In this document: piece after piece, positions 27,976 to 37,057 of the stretch | Position numbering within the stretch: the stretch's first letter is position 1 | Layout of the letters: each line of letters starts with the position of its first letter | Assembly: GCF_008274585.1 (NCBI RefSeq) | Contig: NZ_VTRT01000008.1 | Span: 62,001-126,000, forward strand | Direction: 5' to 3' | Source of the DNA: Pedobacter sp. BS3 | Lineage (GTDB): Bacteria > Bacteroidota > Bacteroidia > Sphingobacteriales > Sphingobacteriaceae | DNA: 64,000 bases | The notes under the pieces: model-generated | Databases searched by the model: none | What the model was told of the DNA's origin: nothing | The model's input: the letters and a program-made list of their open reading frames with translations, nothing else | Made by a program: the position numbers and the translations under genes

Positions 27976-29301
27976 ATGAATGCTTTCGAAATATACGGCG
28001 GTAAACCGTTACGTGGCGAGATAATTCCGCAGGGTGCAAAAAACGAAGCGCTGCAGGTTATTTCGGCGGTGCTGCTTACCAAAGATAAAGTTACCATCAG
28101 CAATATACCCGATATTAAAGACGTAAATAAGCTGATCGAGCTGTTAGGCGATCTGGGCGTACGCATTGAGCGCATCAGCAAAGACACTTATACTTTCCAG
28201 GCCGATAACATTAACCTCGATTTTTTTCAGTCGGATATTTTTAAAGCCAAAGGCGGAAGCCTGCGAGGCTCCATCATGATCGTTGGCCCGCTGCTTGCCC
28301 GTTTCGGTAAAGCCGCCATCCCTAAGCCGGGTGGCGATAAAATCGGTCGCCGGCGTTTGGATACTCATTTCCTGGGATTTGAAAAACTGGGCGCCAAGTT
28401 CAACTACAATACTGAGTCAGGCTTTTTTAACATCGATGCCAGCAACCTCAAAGGAACATATATCCTGCTGGACGAAGCATCGGTAACCGGAACAGCCAAT
28501 ATTGTAATGGCGGCAGTGCTTGCAAAAGGTAAAACCACGATCTACAATGCCGCCTGTGAGCCCTATTTGCAGCAGCTTTGTAAAATGCTGAACCGTATGG
28601 GAGCCAATATCTCCGGTATCGGTTCAAACCTGCTAACCATAGAAGGTGTTGACGAGCTTTCAGGAACGGAACATCGCCTGCTGCCGGATATGATAGAGAT
28701 CGGTTCATTTATTGGCCTTGCGGCAATGACCGAATCTGAAATTACCATTAAAGATGTACAATTCCAGGAGCTGGGCATCATCCCCGATGTATTTAAACGC
28801 TTAGGCATACAATTCGAGCTTCGTGGCGATGATATTTATATTCCGCAGCAAGCGCATTACGAGATCGACACTTTTATTGACGGATCGATCATGACCATTG
28901 CCGATGCGCCCTGGCCGGGCTTCACTCCCGACCTGCTGAGCATCATCCTGGTGGTTGCCACACAAGCCAAAGGCAACGTGCTTATTCACCAGAAAATGTT
29001 TGAAAGCCGCCTGTTCTTTGTTGATAAGCTGATCGATATGGGCGCCCAGATCATTCTGTGCGACCCGCACCGGGCAGTGGTTATGGGCCTGAACAAACAG
29101 GTAAAGCTTCGTGGTATCCAGATGACCTCGCCGGATATCCGTGCGGGGGTTTCGCTGCTTATTGCCGCCTTATCAGCCAACGGACGTTCTATTATCCACA
29201 ATATTGAGCAGATTGAACGCGGTTACCAGGATATCGACATCCGCTTACGGGCGCTTGGAGCCAATATTACCCGGATCGATGCCATGCCGGCGACACATTG
29301 A
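27976..29301 (+). CDS. murA: UDP-N-acetylglucosamine 1-carboxyvinyltransferase
   Basis: A 441-residue enzyme catalysing the first committed step of peptidoglycan synthesis: transfer of enolpyruvate from PEP to UDP-GlcNAc. The EPSP-synthase fold signatures are clear: GAKNEALQVISA near residue 20, MIVGPLLARFG near 101 and the PDIRAGVSLLIAAL region near 386. The active-site loop reads PGGDKIGRRRLD, so the usual catalytic Cys (position 115 in E. coli) is Asp here, at about residue 121. MurA enzymes with Asp at this place, such as the mycobacterial one, are not alkylated by fosfomycin. It faces pyrD across a short spacer. Confidence 0.95.
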   Translation: MNAFEIYGGKPLRGEIIPQGAKNEALQVISAVLLTKDKVTISNIPDIKDVNKLIELLGDLGVRIERISKDTYTFQADNINLDFFQSDIFKAKGGSLRGSIMIVGPLLARFGKAAIPKPGGDKIGRRRLDTHFLGFEKLGAKFNYNTESGFFNIDASNLKGTYILLDEASVTGTANIVMAAVLAKGKTTIYNAACEPYLQQLCKMLNRMGANISGIGSNLLTIEGVDELSGTEHRLLPDMIEIGSFIGLAAMTESEITIKDVQFQELGIIPDVFKRLGIQFELRGDDIYIPQQAHYEIDTFIDGSIMTIADAPWPGFTPDLLSIILVVATQAKGNVLIHQKMFESRLFFVDKLIDMGAQIILCDPHRAVVMGLNKQVKLRGIQMTSPDIRAGVSLLIAALSANGRSIIHNIEQIERGYQDIDIRLRALGANITRIDAMPATH

Positions 29302-29304
29302 CGC

Positions 29305-29326
29305 TTTATTCCCCCCGGGGAATAAA
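29305..29326. terminator. Hairpin between the convergent murA and pyrD genes
   Basis: TTTATTCCCC-CC-GGGGAATAAA is a 10-bp perfect stem with a 2-nt loop, 4 nt after the murA stop. It has no long T tract in either direction, so termination is plausible from position but not proven. Confidence 0.4.
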
Positions 29327-29422
29327 ATAAAGTGCCTATTGCTGCGTAGAAATAGATCCAGGGCCCCTGAGAAGCTAAAAGGCTTGTACTCCCTATGGGA
29401 TCGGAAATGCTTTTAAGTTGGT

Positions 29423-30448
29423 TTATTGCCTGATCAGGCTCCGTTTTATCCGGCTGATCAGTGCCGGGCCTTCGTAAATAAAGCCCGTGTACACCTGCAC
29501 CAGGCTGGCGCCAGCGTCCAGCTTTTCCTGTGCGTCGCGGGGTGAATGAATACCTCCTACCCCGATAATTGGAAAGGCTTTTCCTGATTTTTCGGACAGG
29601 TAACGGATCACTTCGGTTGAACGCCGCGTTAAGGGCTTGCCGCTTAATCCTCCGGTTTCTTTAACAAGCCGTGGTTCTGATGATAAACCTTCGCGGGATA
29701 TGGTGGTATTTGTGGCAATAACTCCGGCTATACCTGTTTCTTTCACTATTTCGATAATATCATCCAGTTGGGCATCGGTCAGGTCGGGAGCAATTTTTAA
29801 CAAGATAGGTCGAGATATACCATTCTTTGAATTTCGCTGCTGTAACGTATTCAGAATTTGCTTTAACGGTTCTTTCTCCTGCAAATCACGCAAGCCGGGC
29901 GTATTCGGCGAGCTTACGTTTACCACAAAATAATCAACCACATCAAACAATTGCTCAAAACATTTGATGTAATCGCTAACCGCGTCCTCGTTAGGTGTAA
30001 TTTTATTTTTACCAATATTTCCCCCGATGATCAGGCCGTTCCGCTTTAAACGCCGCAGCCGCTCTGCTGCTACTTCCACACCCTGGTTGTTGAATCCCAT
30101 GCGGTTTATCAGGGCTTCGTCGGCTACCAGGCGAAACATGCGTGGTTTCTCGTTTCCCGGCTGGGGCAGTGGCGTAACGGTTCCAATCTCAATAAAACCA
30201 AAACCAAAAGCCGACAGGGCGTCCACCCATTCCGCATTTTTATCGAAACCTGCGGCCAATCCTACAGGGTTTTTAAACGTGAGGCCGAATACCTGACGTT
30301 CTAACGACGGATGCTCAACATTGTAAACCGAGTTTACGAGCTTTTTGATCACCCGTACCCGGTTTGCCCGCTTTAAGGCAGAAGTTACCAGATGGTGGGC
30401 ATTTTCGGGTTCAAAACGAAACAGCAATGGTTTTAGTAAAGCGTACAT
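29423..30448 (-). CDS. pyrD: Dihydroorotate dehydrogenase (quinone), class 2
   Basis: A 341-residue membrane-associated flavoenzyme that oxidises dihydroorotate to orotate in pyrimidine synthesis and passes electrons to quinone. The N-terminal amphipathic helix ([20 protein letters not shown]), the FMN-binding [17 protein letters not shown] region near residue 60, the catalytic Ser in [12 protein letters not shown] near residue 178 and [19 protein letters not shown] near 297 identify class 2. A TACCTTTG box lies 4 nt upstream of the ATG, so the mRNA is probably leaderless. Confidence 0.95.
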   Translation of the reverse strand: MYALLKPLLFRFEPENAHHLVTSALKRANRVRVIKKLVNSVYNVEHPSLERQVFGLTFKNPVGLAAGFDKNAEWVDALSAFGFGFIEIGTVTPLPQPGNEKPRMFRLVADEALINRMGFNNQGVEVAAERLRRLKRNGLIIGGNIGKNKITPNEDAVSDYIKCFEQLFDVVDYFVVNVSSPNTPGLRDLQEKEPLKQILNTLQQRNSKNGISRPILLKIAPDLTDAQLDDIIEIVKETGIAGVIATNTTISREGLSSEPRLVKETGGLSGKPLTRRSTEVIRYLSEKSGKAFPIIGVGGIHSPRDAQEKLDAGASLVQVYTGFIYEGPALISRIKRSLIRQ

Positions 30449-30452
30449 GCCG

Positions 30453-30460
30453 CAAAGGTA
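30453..30460 (-). promoter_or_regulatory. Promoter box giving a probably leaderless pyrD mRNA
   Basis: The minus strand reads TACCTTTG-CGGC-ATG, an exact TAnnTTTG box 4 nt from the start codon, with the same geometry as argS. It lies immediately beside the 100-bp tandem repeats. Confidence 0.55.
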
Positions 30461-30464
30461 AGGA

Positions 30465-30801
30465 CATTTGATTTACGATTTACGATTTTTGATTTACGAT
30501 TTAGGCAAAAGGTATTCCTTTAGGAGATTTTTTGATTTAAGACTGGGTACGAAGCATTACTGCACATTTGATTTACGATTTACGATTTTTGATTTACGAT
30601 TTAGGCAAAAGGTATTCCTTTAGGAGATTTTTTGATTTAAGACTGGGTACGAAGCATTACTGCACATTTGATTTACGATTTACGATTTTTGATTTACGAT
30701 TTAGGCAAAAGGTATTCCTTTAGGAGATTTTTTGATTTAAGACTGGGTACGAAGCATTACTGCACATTTGATTTACGATTTACGATTTTTGATTTACGAT
30801 T
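30465..30801. repeat. Perfect 100-bp tandem repeat, 3.4 copies
   Basis: Units at 30465-30564, 30565-30664 and 30665-30764 are identical by eye, followed by a partial unit to about 30801. Each unit begins with five degenerate heptads (GATTTAC, GATTTAC, GATTTTT, GATTTAC, GATTTAG) and contains the small hairpin AAAGG-TATT-CCTTT. It lies directly upstream of pyrD. There are no variable spacers, so it is not a CRISPR array. Confidence 0.9.
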
Positions 30802-30965
30802 TTATGCTCAAGGCATCTCCTTACCAAAGAACTCTTTGGAAGAACGATTAAGAATTTCCATTTTTATCATAAGTTAATGTGAGTTCGGGATAGGAAACGC
30901 ACAATCTGTTATCAGCATTTATAACACTAATAATAGCGATATTTGAATATTTTAAGCAATAGTGC

Positions 30966-31034
30966 GGCGTTGCAAACGCCGTTTTCGGCATCCCGATTAC
31001 AAATCGGGACGAGCCCCTGCTTGACAAGCCAGGG
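30966..31034. repeat. Three-hairpin repeat downstream of the GH106-like gene
   Basis: GGCGTT-GCA-AACGCC (30966-30980), CCCGATT-ACA-AATCGGG (30992-31008) and an imperfect CCCTG...CAGGG hairpin (31015-31034) lie beside the stop of the GH106-like gene. The first two share the GTT/ATT-(G/A)CA-AAC/AAT tip of the dispersed hairpin family. With the 100-bp repeats they account for most of the 30449-31068 spacer; 30802-30960 shows nothing recognisable. Confidence 0.55.
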
Positions 31035-31068
31035 AAACGGGATTCGTATTTTCGCCCGGTTTTACCGG

Positions 31069-34000
31069 TTAGTATGAAAAAACCGTAAAATCTTCCTGCA
31101 GGCCATAACCGTATGTCTGATACTGATTACCCGGCGGATAGGATTTTATATTATACCATTTGCCGGGGTCAACCAATCCCGGTGCAGGATTTTTATGATG
31201 CGGCCCCAGCAGGTTCTTTAAACTTCCGATAACCGCTACCTCAATCTTATTGGTCCCTTTTTTAATGAATGGCGTTATGTTCAGCGTATTGGGTTCGGAC
31301 GTGATGATGCCGGCAAATACATTATTTACTTTTACGGCGGCAACAGTTCCATTCCATTTACCTAACTGCACCTCGTATTCTTTCTTTACATCCGAAACCG
31401 TTACATTTTTACTGTAGGTTACCGACTGACCATACATCGGCAGCCCTTGCTTATTCCAATCGCCTAAAGCCAACGTGCCGGGCCGGATAATTTTCCAGCC
31501 TTTAGCTGCCGGAACGAGGTTAAAATCGCCCAAAATATATACCGGTTCTATCTCGGCGTATACACTCATTGGCGAAACCGTTAATGAAATACTGTTTTTG
31601 CCGGGTTTGAGATATTTGCCAATTTCAATAACACCAAATGAACGGTCGAGCCACCATTTACCTTTTACAGGCTGCACTTTTATTCCATTAACGGCTATGC
31701 TCTGCCATAGTTTGGGTTGTTCAACAACAGCCCTGAAATGTTCTGTCGTTACATCGCCGGCAATATCGAAATAATAGGTTGCCGTGTATCCTGTACCCAC
31801 GGAGAAGGTATCGCGGGCCACAATTTTATCTTTAAACTGTGTCCGGTTATTCCACGGGTTGCCAACGCCGTCGGTAAAACCGAAATGCTTAAAGGCGGTA
31901 TTCGATGCTAAACCGACATGCATATCCTTGTAGCTGGTATCCGGTTTATGTAATTGCAAATCGCAGAAATCAATGGTCAGGGTATTTTCTGCCGGTCTTG
32001 CTATTTGTAACGGGCCAGTTTTAACAAGGGTTCTATTGCCGGGTATGGTATAGGATTTATATCCCGTCTGCTTTTTATTGCTGATAAACAGCATCATGCT
32101 GCCGGCAGCCGGTATATCAAACGAAACGGATATTTTCCCGGCATATTCCTGTTCAGGATAGTCCTGTATTTCGCCGGTAAAGAGGTTCATGTACAAGGCA
32201 TCTTTTCCCTGAATGGTAAGCGTTCCCACCGAGGCTTCGGTCATGCTGGCATTGGAAAGAAACAGCAGCTGCCCATCCGAAAATTGCCGGCGCTGGTAGT
32301 ACAGGTTACCTCCTACCGGGTTTGCCCATATGCCTGACAAGGTAAAATCTTTTGGTAACAGATGCGTACGAACAATACCTTCATTCGGTGTATCGACATG
32401 CAGCATGTTGGCTTTAGCCGTGTTAAAATCATCCAACTGCTTGTTTTCTGCACCATCCAGGTATGTGAGCTTTTCAAAAAACAGCACCTTGCCTCCCTCC
32501 CGTACATACTGCTTTAACAAGCGGAATGTAGCATTATCGATATTTTCCATCCCGGGAGGAATTACTACCGTACTGTATGCCCGCTGCCCGATCACAAATT
32601 TTCCGTTCTCGATTTTCCCGTGATCTTTGATGATATTTTCGGAGCCTAAATCAAATTCGGCATGTGTTTTTTGCAGCAGGGTCACAAAATCATTGAAGCT
32701 CTTACCGATCTCAAAAAAACGCTTGTTTTCCTTACCCCTGAAGTAATACATCCAGGCAGAGGTTGTTGGCTCGATAACCAGGATATCATTTTTTTGCTGA
32801 CCGGAAGCAAGGCAAAGCGATAAACGGGCATAATAGTGATTCAGCGCTTTATAATACGGCCACCAGGGCTCGTGGTATGAAAAACTTGGCGGATAATCGT
32901 ATTTACGTGCCCCGGTAAGCGTCATGAATGATAAATGCTGATTCAGGAAGTTAACACCGAGCACAAATTCCCAGTCGGCCAGGCGTTTCATATCCTTAAA
33001 TGTCAGCTCCCAGCCCGAACCACCATAGGTTTCTGAAAGCGTTCTTTTTTTACCGAGCTGGTTGGCCACGCTACCCAGCTCTTTAACAGCCCTGATATTG
33101 CCAAACTGAACCGGCTTTTCCTCGTTAAACTGGTTGAACAGCATATCTATTCCCGGCATCTGGTGCCAGGCGTACATGGCCATGTTGTCCGGTCCGTGGT
33201 ACGGGCTTGGCCAGCCGTGCTCCCAGTAATGCCCCGTCCAGGTGAGGTTGTGCTGTTCCATGTACTGATGCATCGGCTTTGACCACCGGTCTATAAACAG
33301 TTGCAGCAGCGTTTGAAAATAGTTGTGCCTTACCCGTTTCCAGTCGCCGGTTTCCTCGAATAGTGACGGCAGGTTGGGTTGCAGATCATAGCCCCACTTT
33401 TGCTTAAAGGTGCTGAACAGATCAGGTGTCCAGCGTATGCAATCCTTGCCTTCATTAACAATGGTCGGCTCGTCTGAGAATACACCGGGAACCGTTTTAC
33501 CAAATTCGGCGCCGGCCACCCTTTCGTAGCCTTTAAACGTAACATCAATGAATTTTTGGGTCACTCCTTTTGCCATGAGGTCAACATACGATACGCCAAT
33601 AGGCCCCGCCACGGTTCCCCGGTTTGACTTCTGGTAATTTACCTTCCGGAAAAGCCGGTAGTTCCCGGTTTTCCCTTTTTCGGCCGGCAAATTATTGGTA
33701 ATGTCTCTGTATTGGCCGTTTTCTTCTTTCAGGCAAACAAACACATCTTTTGTATCGGCCGGAATACTGCTTACCTCATCCATATACAGCATCTGGCCCT
33801 GGTTATACGCCTCGGGCATCTGCTCTCCTACAAGACCACCGCCGAAACCGGTAGGATATGAGTTTTCATCGTATATCCACACTTTTAATCCCAGCTCTTT
33901 GCCTTTCTGTTCGGCATATTGAAACAGGTTATACCATTCATCAGAAAGATATTCTGTGATCAGGCCGGGCCGGGCATGGACAATTACGCCGCCAAAATCA

Positions 34001-34239
34001 TTTTTCCTGTAATCCAGCAGCATGGAATCGATGACCGGTTTGGTCACTTTAGCATTCCAAACCCAGAATGGTGTAGTGCCATATCCTGCACGGGGATCGC
34101 GAAAAGCGGTTTTTAATGCTTCAAAGCTATCCGGGTTCTCTTTATTATCATCCCGGTTTTGAAAACCGAGCGTAAGAAGTAATGTAGCGGTTAAAATACT
34201 GAACAGGATTGTTTTTAATTTCATTTTTATCAGGGACAT
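31069..34239 (-). CDS. GH106-like glycoside hydrolase (probable alpha-L-rhamnosidase), PUL1
   Basis: A 1056-residue exported enzyme with an N-terminal hydrophobic signal (MKLKTILFSILTATLLLTLGF; 34224 is an alternative start). The opening catalytic block, TPFWVWNAKVTKP near residue 56 followed by FGGVIVHARPGL and LKVWIYDENSYPTGFGGG, matches the barrel start of GH106-like proteins, which cut terminal alpha-L-rhamnose. The C-terminal third has galactose-binding-like beta-sandwich segments with GTNKIEV-type motifs. It is the last gene of PUL1 and would supply sugars for the SusCD importer. The GH106 assignment rests on block resemblance; a related but uncharacterised hydrolase family is possible. 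Confidence 0.75.
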   Translation of the reverse strand: MSLIKMKLKTILFSILTATLLLTLGFQNRDDNKENPDSFEALKTAFRDPRAGYGTTPFWVWNAKVTKPVIDSMLLDYRKNDFGGVIVHARPGLITEYLSDEWYNLFQYAEQKGKELGLKVWIYDENSYPTGFGGGLVGEQMPEAYNQGQMLYMDEVSSIPADTKDVFVCLKEENGQYRDITNNLPAEKGKTGNYRLFRKVNYQKSNRGTVAGPIGVSYVDLMAKGVTQKFIDVTFKGYERVAGAEFGKTVPGVFSDEPTIVNEGKDCIRWTPDLFSTFKQKWGYDLQPNLPSLFEETGDWKRVRHNYFQTLLQLFIDRWSKPMHQYMEQHNLTWTGHYWEHGWPSPYHGPDNMAMYAWHQMPGIDMLFNQFNEEKPVQFGNIRAVKELGSVANQLGKKRTLSETYGGSGWELTFKDMKRLADWEFVLGVNFLNQHLSFMTLTGARKYDYPPSFSYHEPWWPYYKALNHYYARLSLCLASGQQKNDILVIEPTTSAWMYYFRGKENKRFFEIGKSFNDFVTLLQKTHAEFDLGSENIIKDHGKIENGKFVIGQRAYSTVVIPPGMENIDNATFRLLKQYVREGGKVLFFEKLTYLDGAENKQLDDFNTAKANMLHVDTPNEGIVRTHLLPKDFTLSGIWANPVGGNLYYQRRQFSDGQLLFLSNASMTEASVGTLTIQGKDALYMNLFTGEIQDYPEQEYAGKISVSFDIPAAGSMMLFISNKKQTGYKSYTIPGNRTLVKTGPLQIARPAENTLTIDFCDLQLHKPDTSYKDMHVGLASNTAFKHFGFTDGVGNPWNNRTQFKDKIVARDTFSVGTGYTATYYFDIAGDVTTEHFRAVVEQPKLWQSIAVNGIKVQPVKGKWWLDRSFGVIEIGKYLKPGKNSISLTVSPMSVYAEIEPVYILGDFNLVPAAKGWKIIRPGTLALGDWNKQGLPMYGQSVTYSKNVTVSDVKKEYEVQLGKWNGTVAAVKVNNVFAGIITSEPNTLNITPFIKKGTNKIEVAVIGSLKNLLGPHHKNPAPGLVDPGKWYNIKSYPPGNQYQTYGYGLQEDFTVFSY

Positions 34240-34300
34240 TATCAGAATTACTGTCTTAAATTACAATTTTCTATATATGAATGACGAATATAAATCAAAC

Positions 34301-35311
34301 TTAATTACACTGCTTAAACTGACCATCAGCAGAATAACTAAATATATTTTCTAACAACCAGCGTGCTTTATAAATTCTAAGATTGTTTTGCATATAAAGC
34401 GATTCACCATTCATGCTCAAAATTTCATCTGTCCACCAGGATATTTTGCTCCGTATAATAATTGTCGGGAAGCCGGCCGGCCCTGATGAAACGCTTTTTA
34501 CACCCACGGAAGATTGTGCGATAGGAATAACCTCGAATTGTTTTGTATCGAACTTGTATTGGTACACCTTACTTCCTCCCGATAACCATAAGGCATCTTC
34601 GCCATATACCGGGAACAGGTCATGCAAGCCTTCGGGAAGCGTCAGCGAATAGGAAAAAGTTAATCCGGGAGCTGCACAATCAAAATTATACGTATACGCC
34701 TGTAAATCCAAAGCCGAACCAGCCCATAAAACTTGTCGTTTTTTGTCCCATACCACGTTATGCCCATCGTTGATGGGATACGTTTTAGTATACACATTAT
34801 CCGGATAATGCAGGGTGTCTACCTTAACCAGGGTAAGCTTATTACCAGCAGACGAAGCAGCTACAATATTCCCATCGGGCAATAATTCTGCAGAATGCAC
34901 ATTACCGCCTACATACGCATAAAACATCAGTTTTTTATCTGCTATGCGTACCAGCGCTACAGCTTCGCCTGTTAATAAGATGTATTTGTTATTATAGACC
35001 GGCTTGGCTTCTGTTGGAGAAGAAAGCCATTGTATATGAGCTGCCGGAATAGTGGTGTTCATTGCAGCAGACCACTCCCATATCATGGTTTTAGATGGCA
35101 GATCCACTATCGCTATCCTGTTTTGAGACTGCTCGCTTAGTATCACGCATTTCTCGCATTGAGCAACAGATGCAGGAGGCGGTGGTAAAGCTGCAGGTGG
35201 TTCCGGCCCAGAAGTACCGGGCGGTGCGGGGTCTGTCTTGCCGCATCCGCAGAAAAACCAGGCAACATATATAAGTAATACAATGTTTTTCATCAATACA
35301 ATACTTTTCAT
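34301..35311 (-). CDS. Surface lipoprotein, beta-propeller-like (DUF6528-type), PUL1
   Basis: A 336-residue lipoprotein. An N-terminal membrane segment ends in FFCGCGK with a lipobox Cys, followed by a Pro-rich linker (about residues 27-47). The body has repeated short beta units such as NRIAIVDLPSKTMIWEWS, VHSAELLPDGNIVAAS and HNVVWDKKRQVLWAGS, which suggest a small beta-propeller. It resembles Bacteroidetes proteins annotated DUF6528, from memory and not verified. It lies between SusD and the hydrolase in PUL1, so a surface glycan-binding or auxiliary role is a reasonable inference. Confidence 0.6.
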   Translation of the reverse strand: MKSIVLMKNIVLLIYVAWFFCGCGKTDPAPPGTSGPEPPAALPPPPASVAQCEKCVILSEQSQNRIAIVDLPSKTMIWEWSAAMNTTIPAAHIQWLSSPTEAKPVYNNKYILLTGEAVALVRIADKKLMFYAYVGGNVHSAELLPDGNIVAASSAGNKLTLVKVDTLHYPDNVYTKTYPINDGHNVVWDKKRQVLWAGSALDLQAYTYNFDCAAPGLTFSYSLTLPEGLHDLFPVYGEDALWLSGGSKVYQYKFDTKQFEVIPIAQSSVGVKSVSSGPAGFPTIIIRSKISWWTDEILSMNGESLYMQNNLRIYKARWLLENIFSYSADGQFKQCN

Positions 35312-35338
35312 TGTAAGCGGAATTTAGTTATCTGATCA

Positions 35339-35406
35339 ATGAGCCCGTCCTCCGGTTATTGTCTTTTTTACACCAGCAACAATATACCGGATACGGACAG
35401 GCTCAT
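35339..35406. promoter_or_regulatory. Long imperfect hairpin between susD and the lipoprotein gene
   Basis: ATGAGCC at 35339 pairs with GGCTCAT ending at 35406. Inner segments CGTCC/GGACG-like, CCGGT/ACCGG and ATTGT/ACAAT extend the stem to over 20 paired bases around a loop containing TCTTTTTTA. A structure of this size inside an operon may protect the upstream susCD mRNA or cause partial termination. Confidence 0.5.
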
Positions 35407-35420
35407 ACTAACACCATTAA

Positions 35421-36980
35421 TCAATAACCGGGATTTTGTTCTAATTTTTCATTAAGCAAAATTTCGGCGTTGGGTATAGGAAATAACAACCGATCCTGGG
35501 TAACATTATAGCTACCTGGCTGCAAATAGCTGTATTTTTGTTTCTGACTTACCCCAAAAGCATTCATCACAGTAATGGCATTCCCTGTACGTACTAGGTC
35601 TATCCACCGTTTATTTTCAAAGGCAAGCTCCACTCTTCTTTCATGAAGGATAATGGATCTAAGCGCTCCAGGATCTGTTGTGATAACAGGGCTTACGCCA
35701 GCGCCAAAGGCCCGGTCCCGCACCATATTCAGGTAAGTTAATGCCTGCGGCGATTTACCTGGCTGCTCATTTAAACTCTCGGCCAACAGCAATAGCACTT
35801 CTGCATAACGGTATACCGGCCAGTTATCGTTTGTTTGATTTCCGATAGTATGTGCATGCAGAAATTTCCTGGCAAATGGTCTTCCTACTTTACCTGCCGG
35901 CGCCGTATAACCTGCAATAGGCTTAACCGCTGTTGCTGTAAAATCATCATTAGCATTGAATGTTCCTTCGGCAACGGCAATAGTAGCATCTAAACGTTTA
36001 TCGCCCGGCTCATAATCATTTATCAGGTTATCTGTAGGTGTATTATAGCCACCCATATCCTGAATAGTGTTTTGATTTACGCCGGTTATGATTGTTGAGC
36101 TTGCCATCCGCGGAATGTAGTTATAAACTGATGCAGCCGTATTAGGTTGCGGAGTAGCCAATGCGGTATTGAATTGTATCTCAAATATAGATTCTTTGCT
36201 GTTTTTGTTGGCTAACTGATACACATCGGTATAATTTGGCAACAAATCATATCCCATTAACAGTACCTGGCGCAATGCTGATTCAGCCAGATCATATTTT
36301 TTCAATGTAACGTATACATCGCCCAGTAAGGTGAGCGCCGAACCCTTAGTTGCCCGACCTGTTTGTGGAAATGCCGGAGGTGATAGCTTTTGCGCAGCAT
36401 CCGTAGCATCAGCTATTATAAAATCATATACCTGCTGTACTGTTGACCGCGGTATGTAGGTTTCGGCACGGCTTAGTGGTGCATGCGGATAGATGGGAAC
36501 TCCACCATAATAACGTACCAGTTCCAGGTAAGAAAGTGCCCGCAGAAACCTGGTTTCGCCAATTATTTTATCTTTACTCTCTGCCGGAAGTGTAATATCA
36601 TCGATATGATCTAATATGGTATTGGCTGCCGATATGGCGTTGTAAGCAGCATTCCACTTGGCAGGTGTTTGTGTGTTCAGCTTATCATCCAGGAAATCTG
36701 CCACGGCATATTTGTTAACTGTAGCTACGCCCTGATCTGATGATTTATAATCATAGTGTGCATTATCTGACCGCATTTCGCCCATCAGCCAGGCACTTTT
36801 ATTATTATAAATGCTTCTTACCTGTGCATACGCACCATTTAGCGCCAGGTTAAAATCATTCTCGGTCTTAAAATAATTACCCAGGTTAATGGTAGTGGGA
36901 TTATTTTCTTCGAGAAAATCTTTACAGGATGCCAGACAAAGTGCCAGCATCAATAAACTATATATTCCAAATCTTTTCAT
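35421..36980 (-). CDS. SusD/RagB family glycan-binding outer-membrane lipoprotein, PUL1
   Basis: A 519-residue SusD-like lipoprotein that caps the SusC transporter and binds oligosaccharides at the surface. The start at 36980 gives a proper lipoprotein signal (MKRFGIYSLLMLALCLASC). The body has the family features: KDFLEENNPTT after the Cys, TPR-like helices (GETRFLRALSYLELVRYYG near residue 140) and the C-terminal ERRVELAFENKRWIDLVRTG. An in-frame ATG at 37058 overlaps the susC stop (TAATG) and would add 26 residues that destroy the signal, so it is disfavoured. Confidence 0.93.
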   Translation of the reverse strand: MKRFGIYSLLMLALCLASCKDFLEENNPTTINLGNYFKTENDFNLALNGAYAQVRSIYNNKSAWLMGEMRSDNAHYDYKSSDQGVATVNKYAVADFLDDKLNTQTPAKWNAAYNAISAANTILDHIDDITLPAESKDKIIGETRFLRALSYLELVRYYGGVPIYPHAPLSRAETYIPRSTVQQVYDFIIADATDAAQKLSPPAFPQTGRATKGSALTLLGDVYVTLKKYDLAESALRQVLLMGYDLLPNYTDVYQLANKNSKESIFEIQFNTALATPQPNTAASVYNYIPRMASSTIITGVNQNTIQDMGGYNTPTDNLINDYEPGDKRLDATIAVAEGTFNANDDFTATAVKPIAGYTAPAGKVGRPFARKFLHAHTIGNQTNDNWPVYRYAEVLLLLAESLNEQPGKSPQALTYLNMVRDRAFGAGVSPVITTDPGALRSIILHERRVELAFENKRWIDLVRTGNAITVMNAFGVSQKQKYSYLQPGSYNVTQDRLLFPIPNAEILLNEKLEQNPGY

Positions 36981-37057
36981 CTGTATTAATTTGTTTATAA
37001 ACGGTAATACACCGGCAGATACATCCGGCTTGTTCTTACTATATTTTAGCCGTTCCA

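Noticed and set aside
30465-30801. Possible CRISPR array
   Set aside because: The 100-bp units are identical throughout, with no unique spacers and no cas genes nearby.
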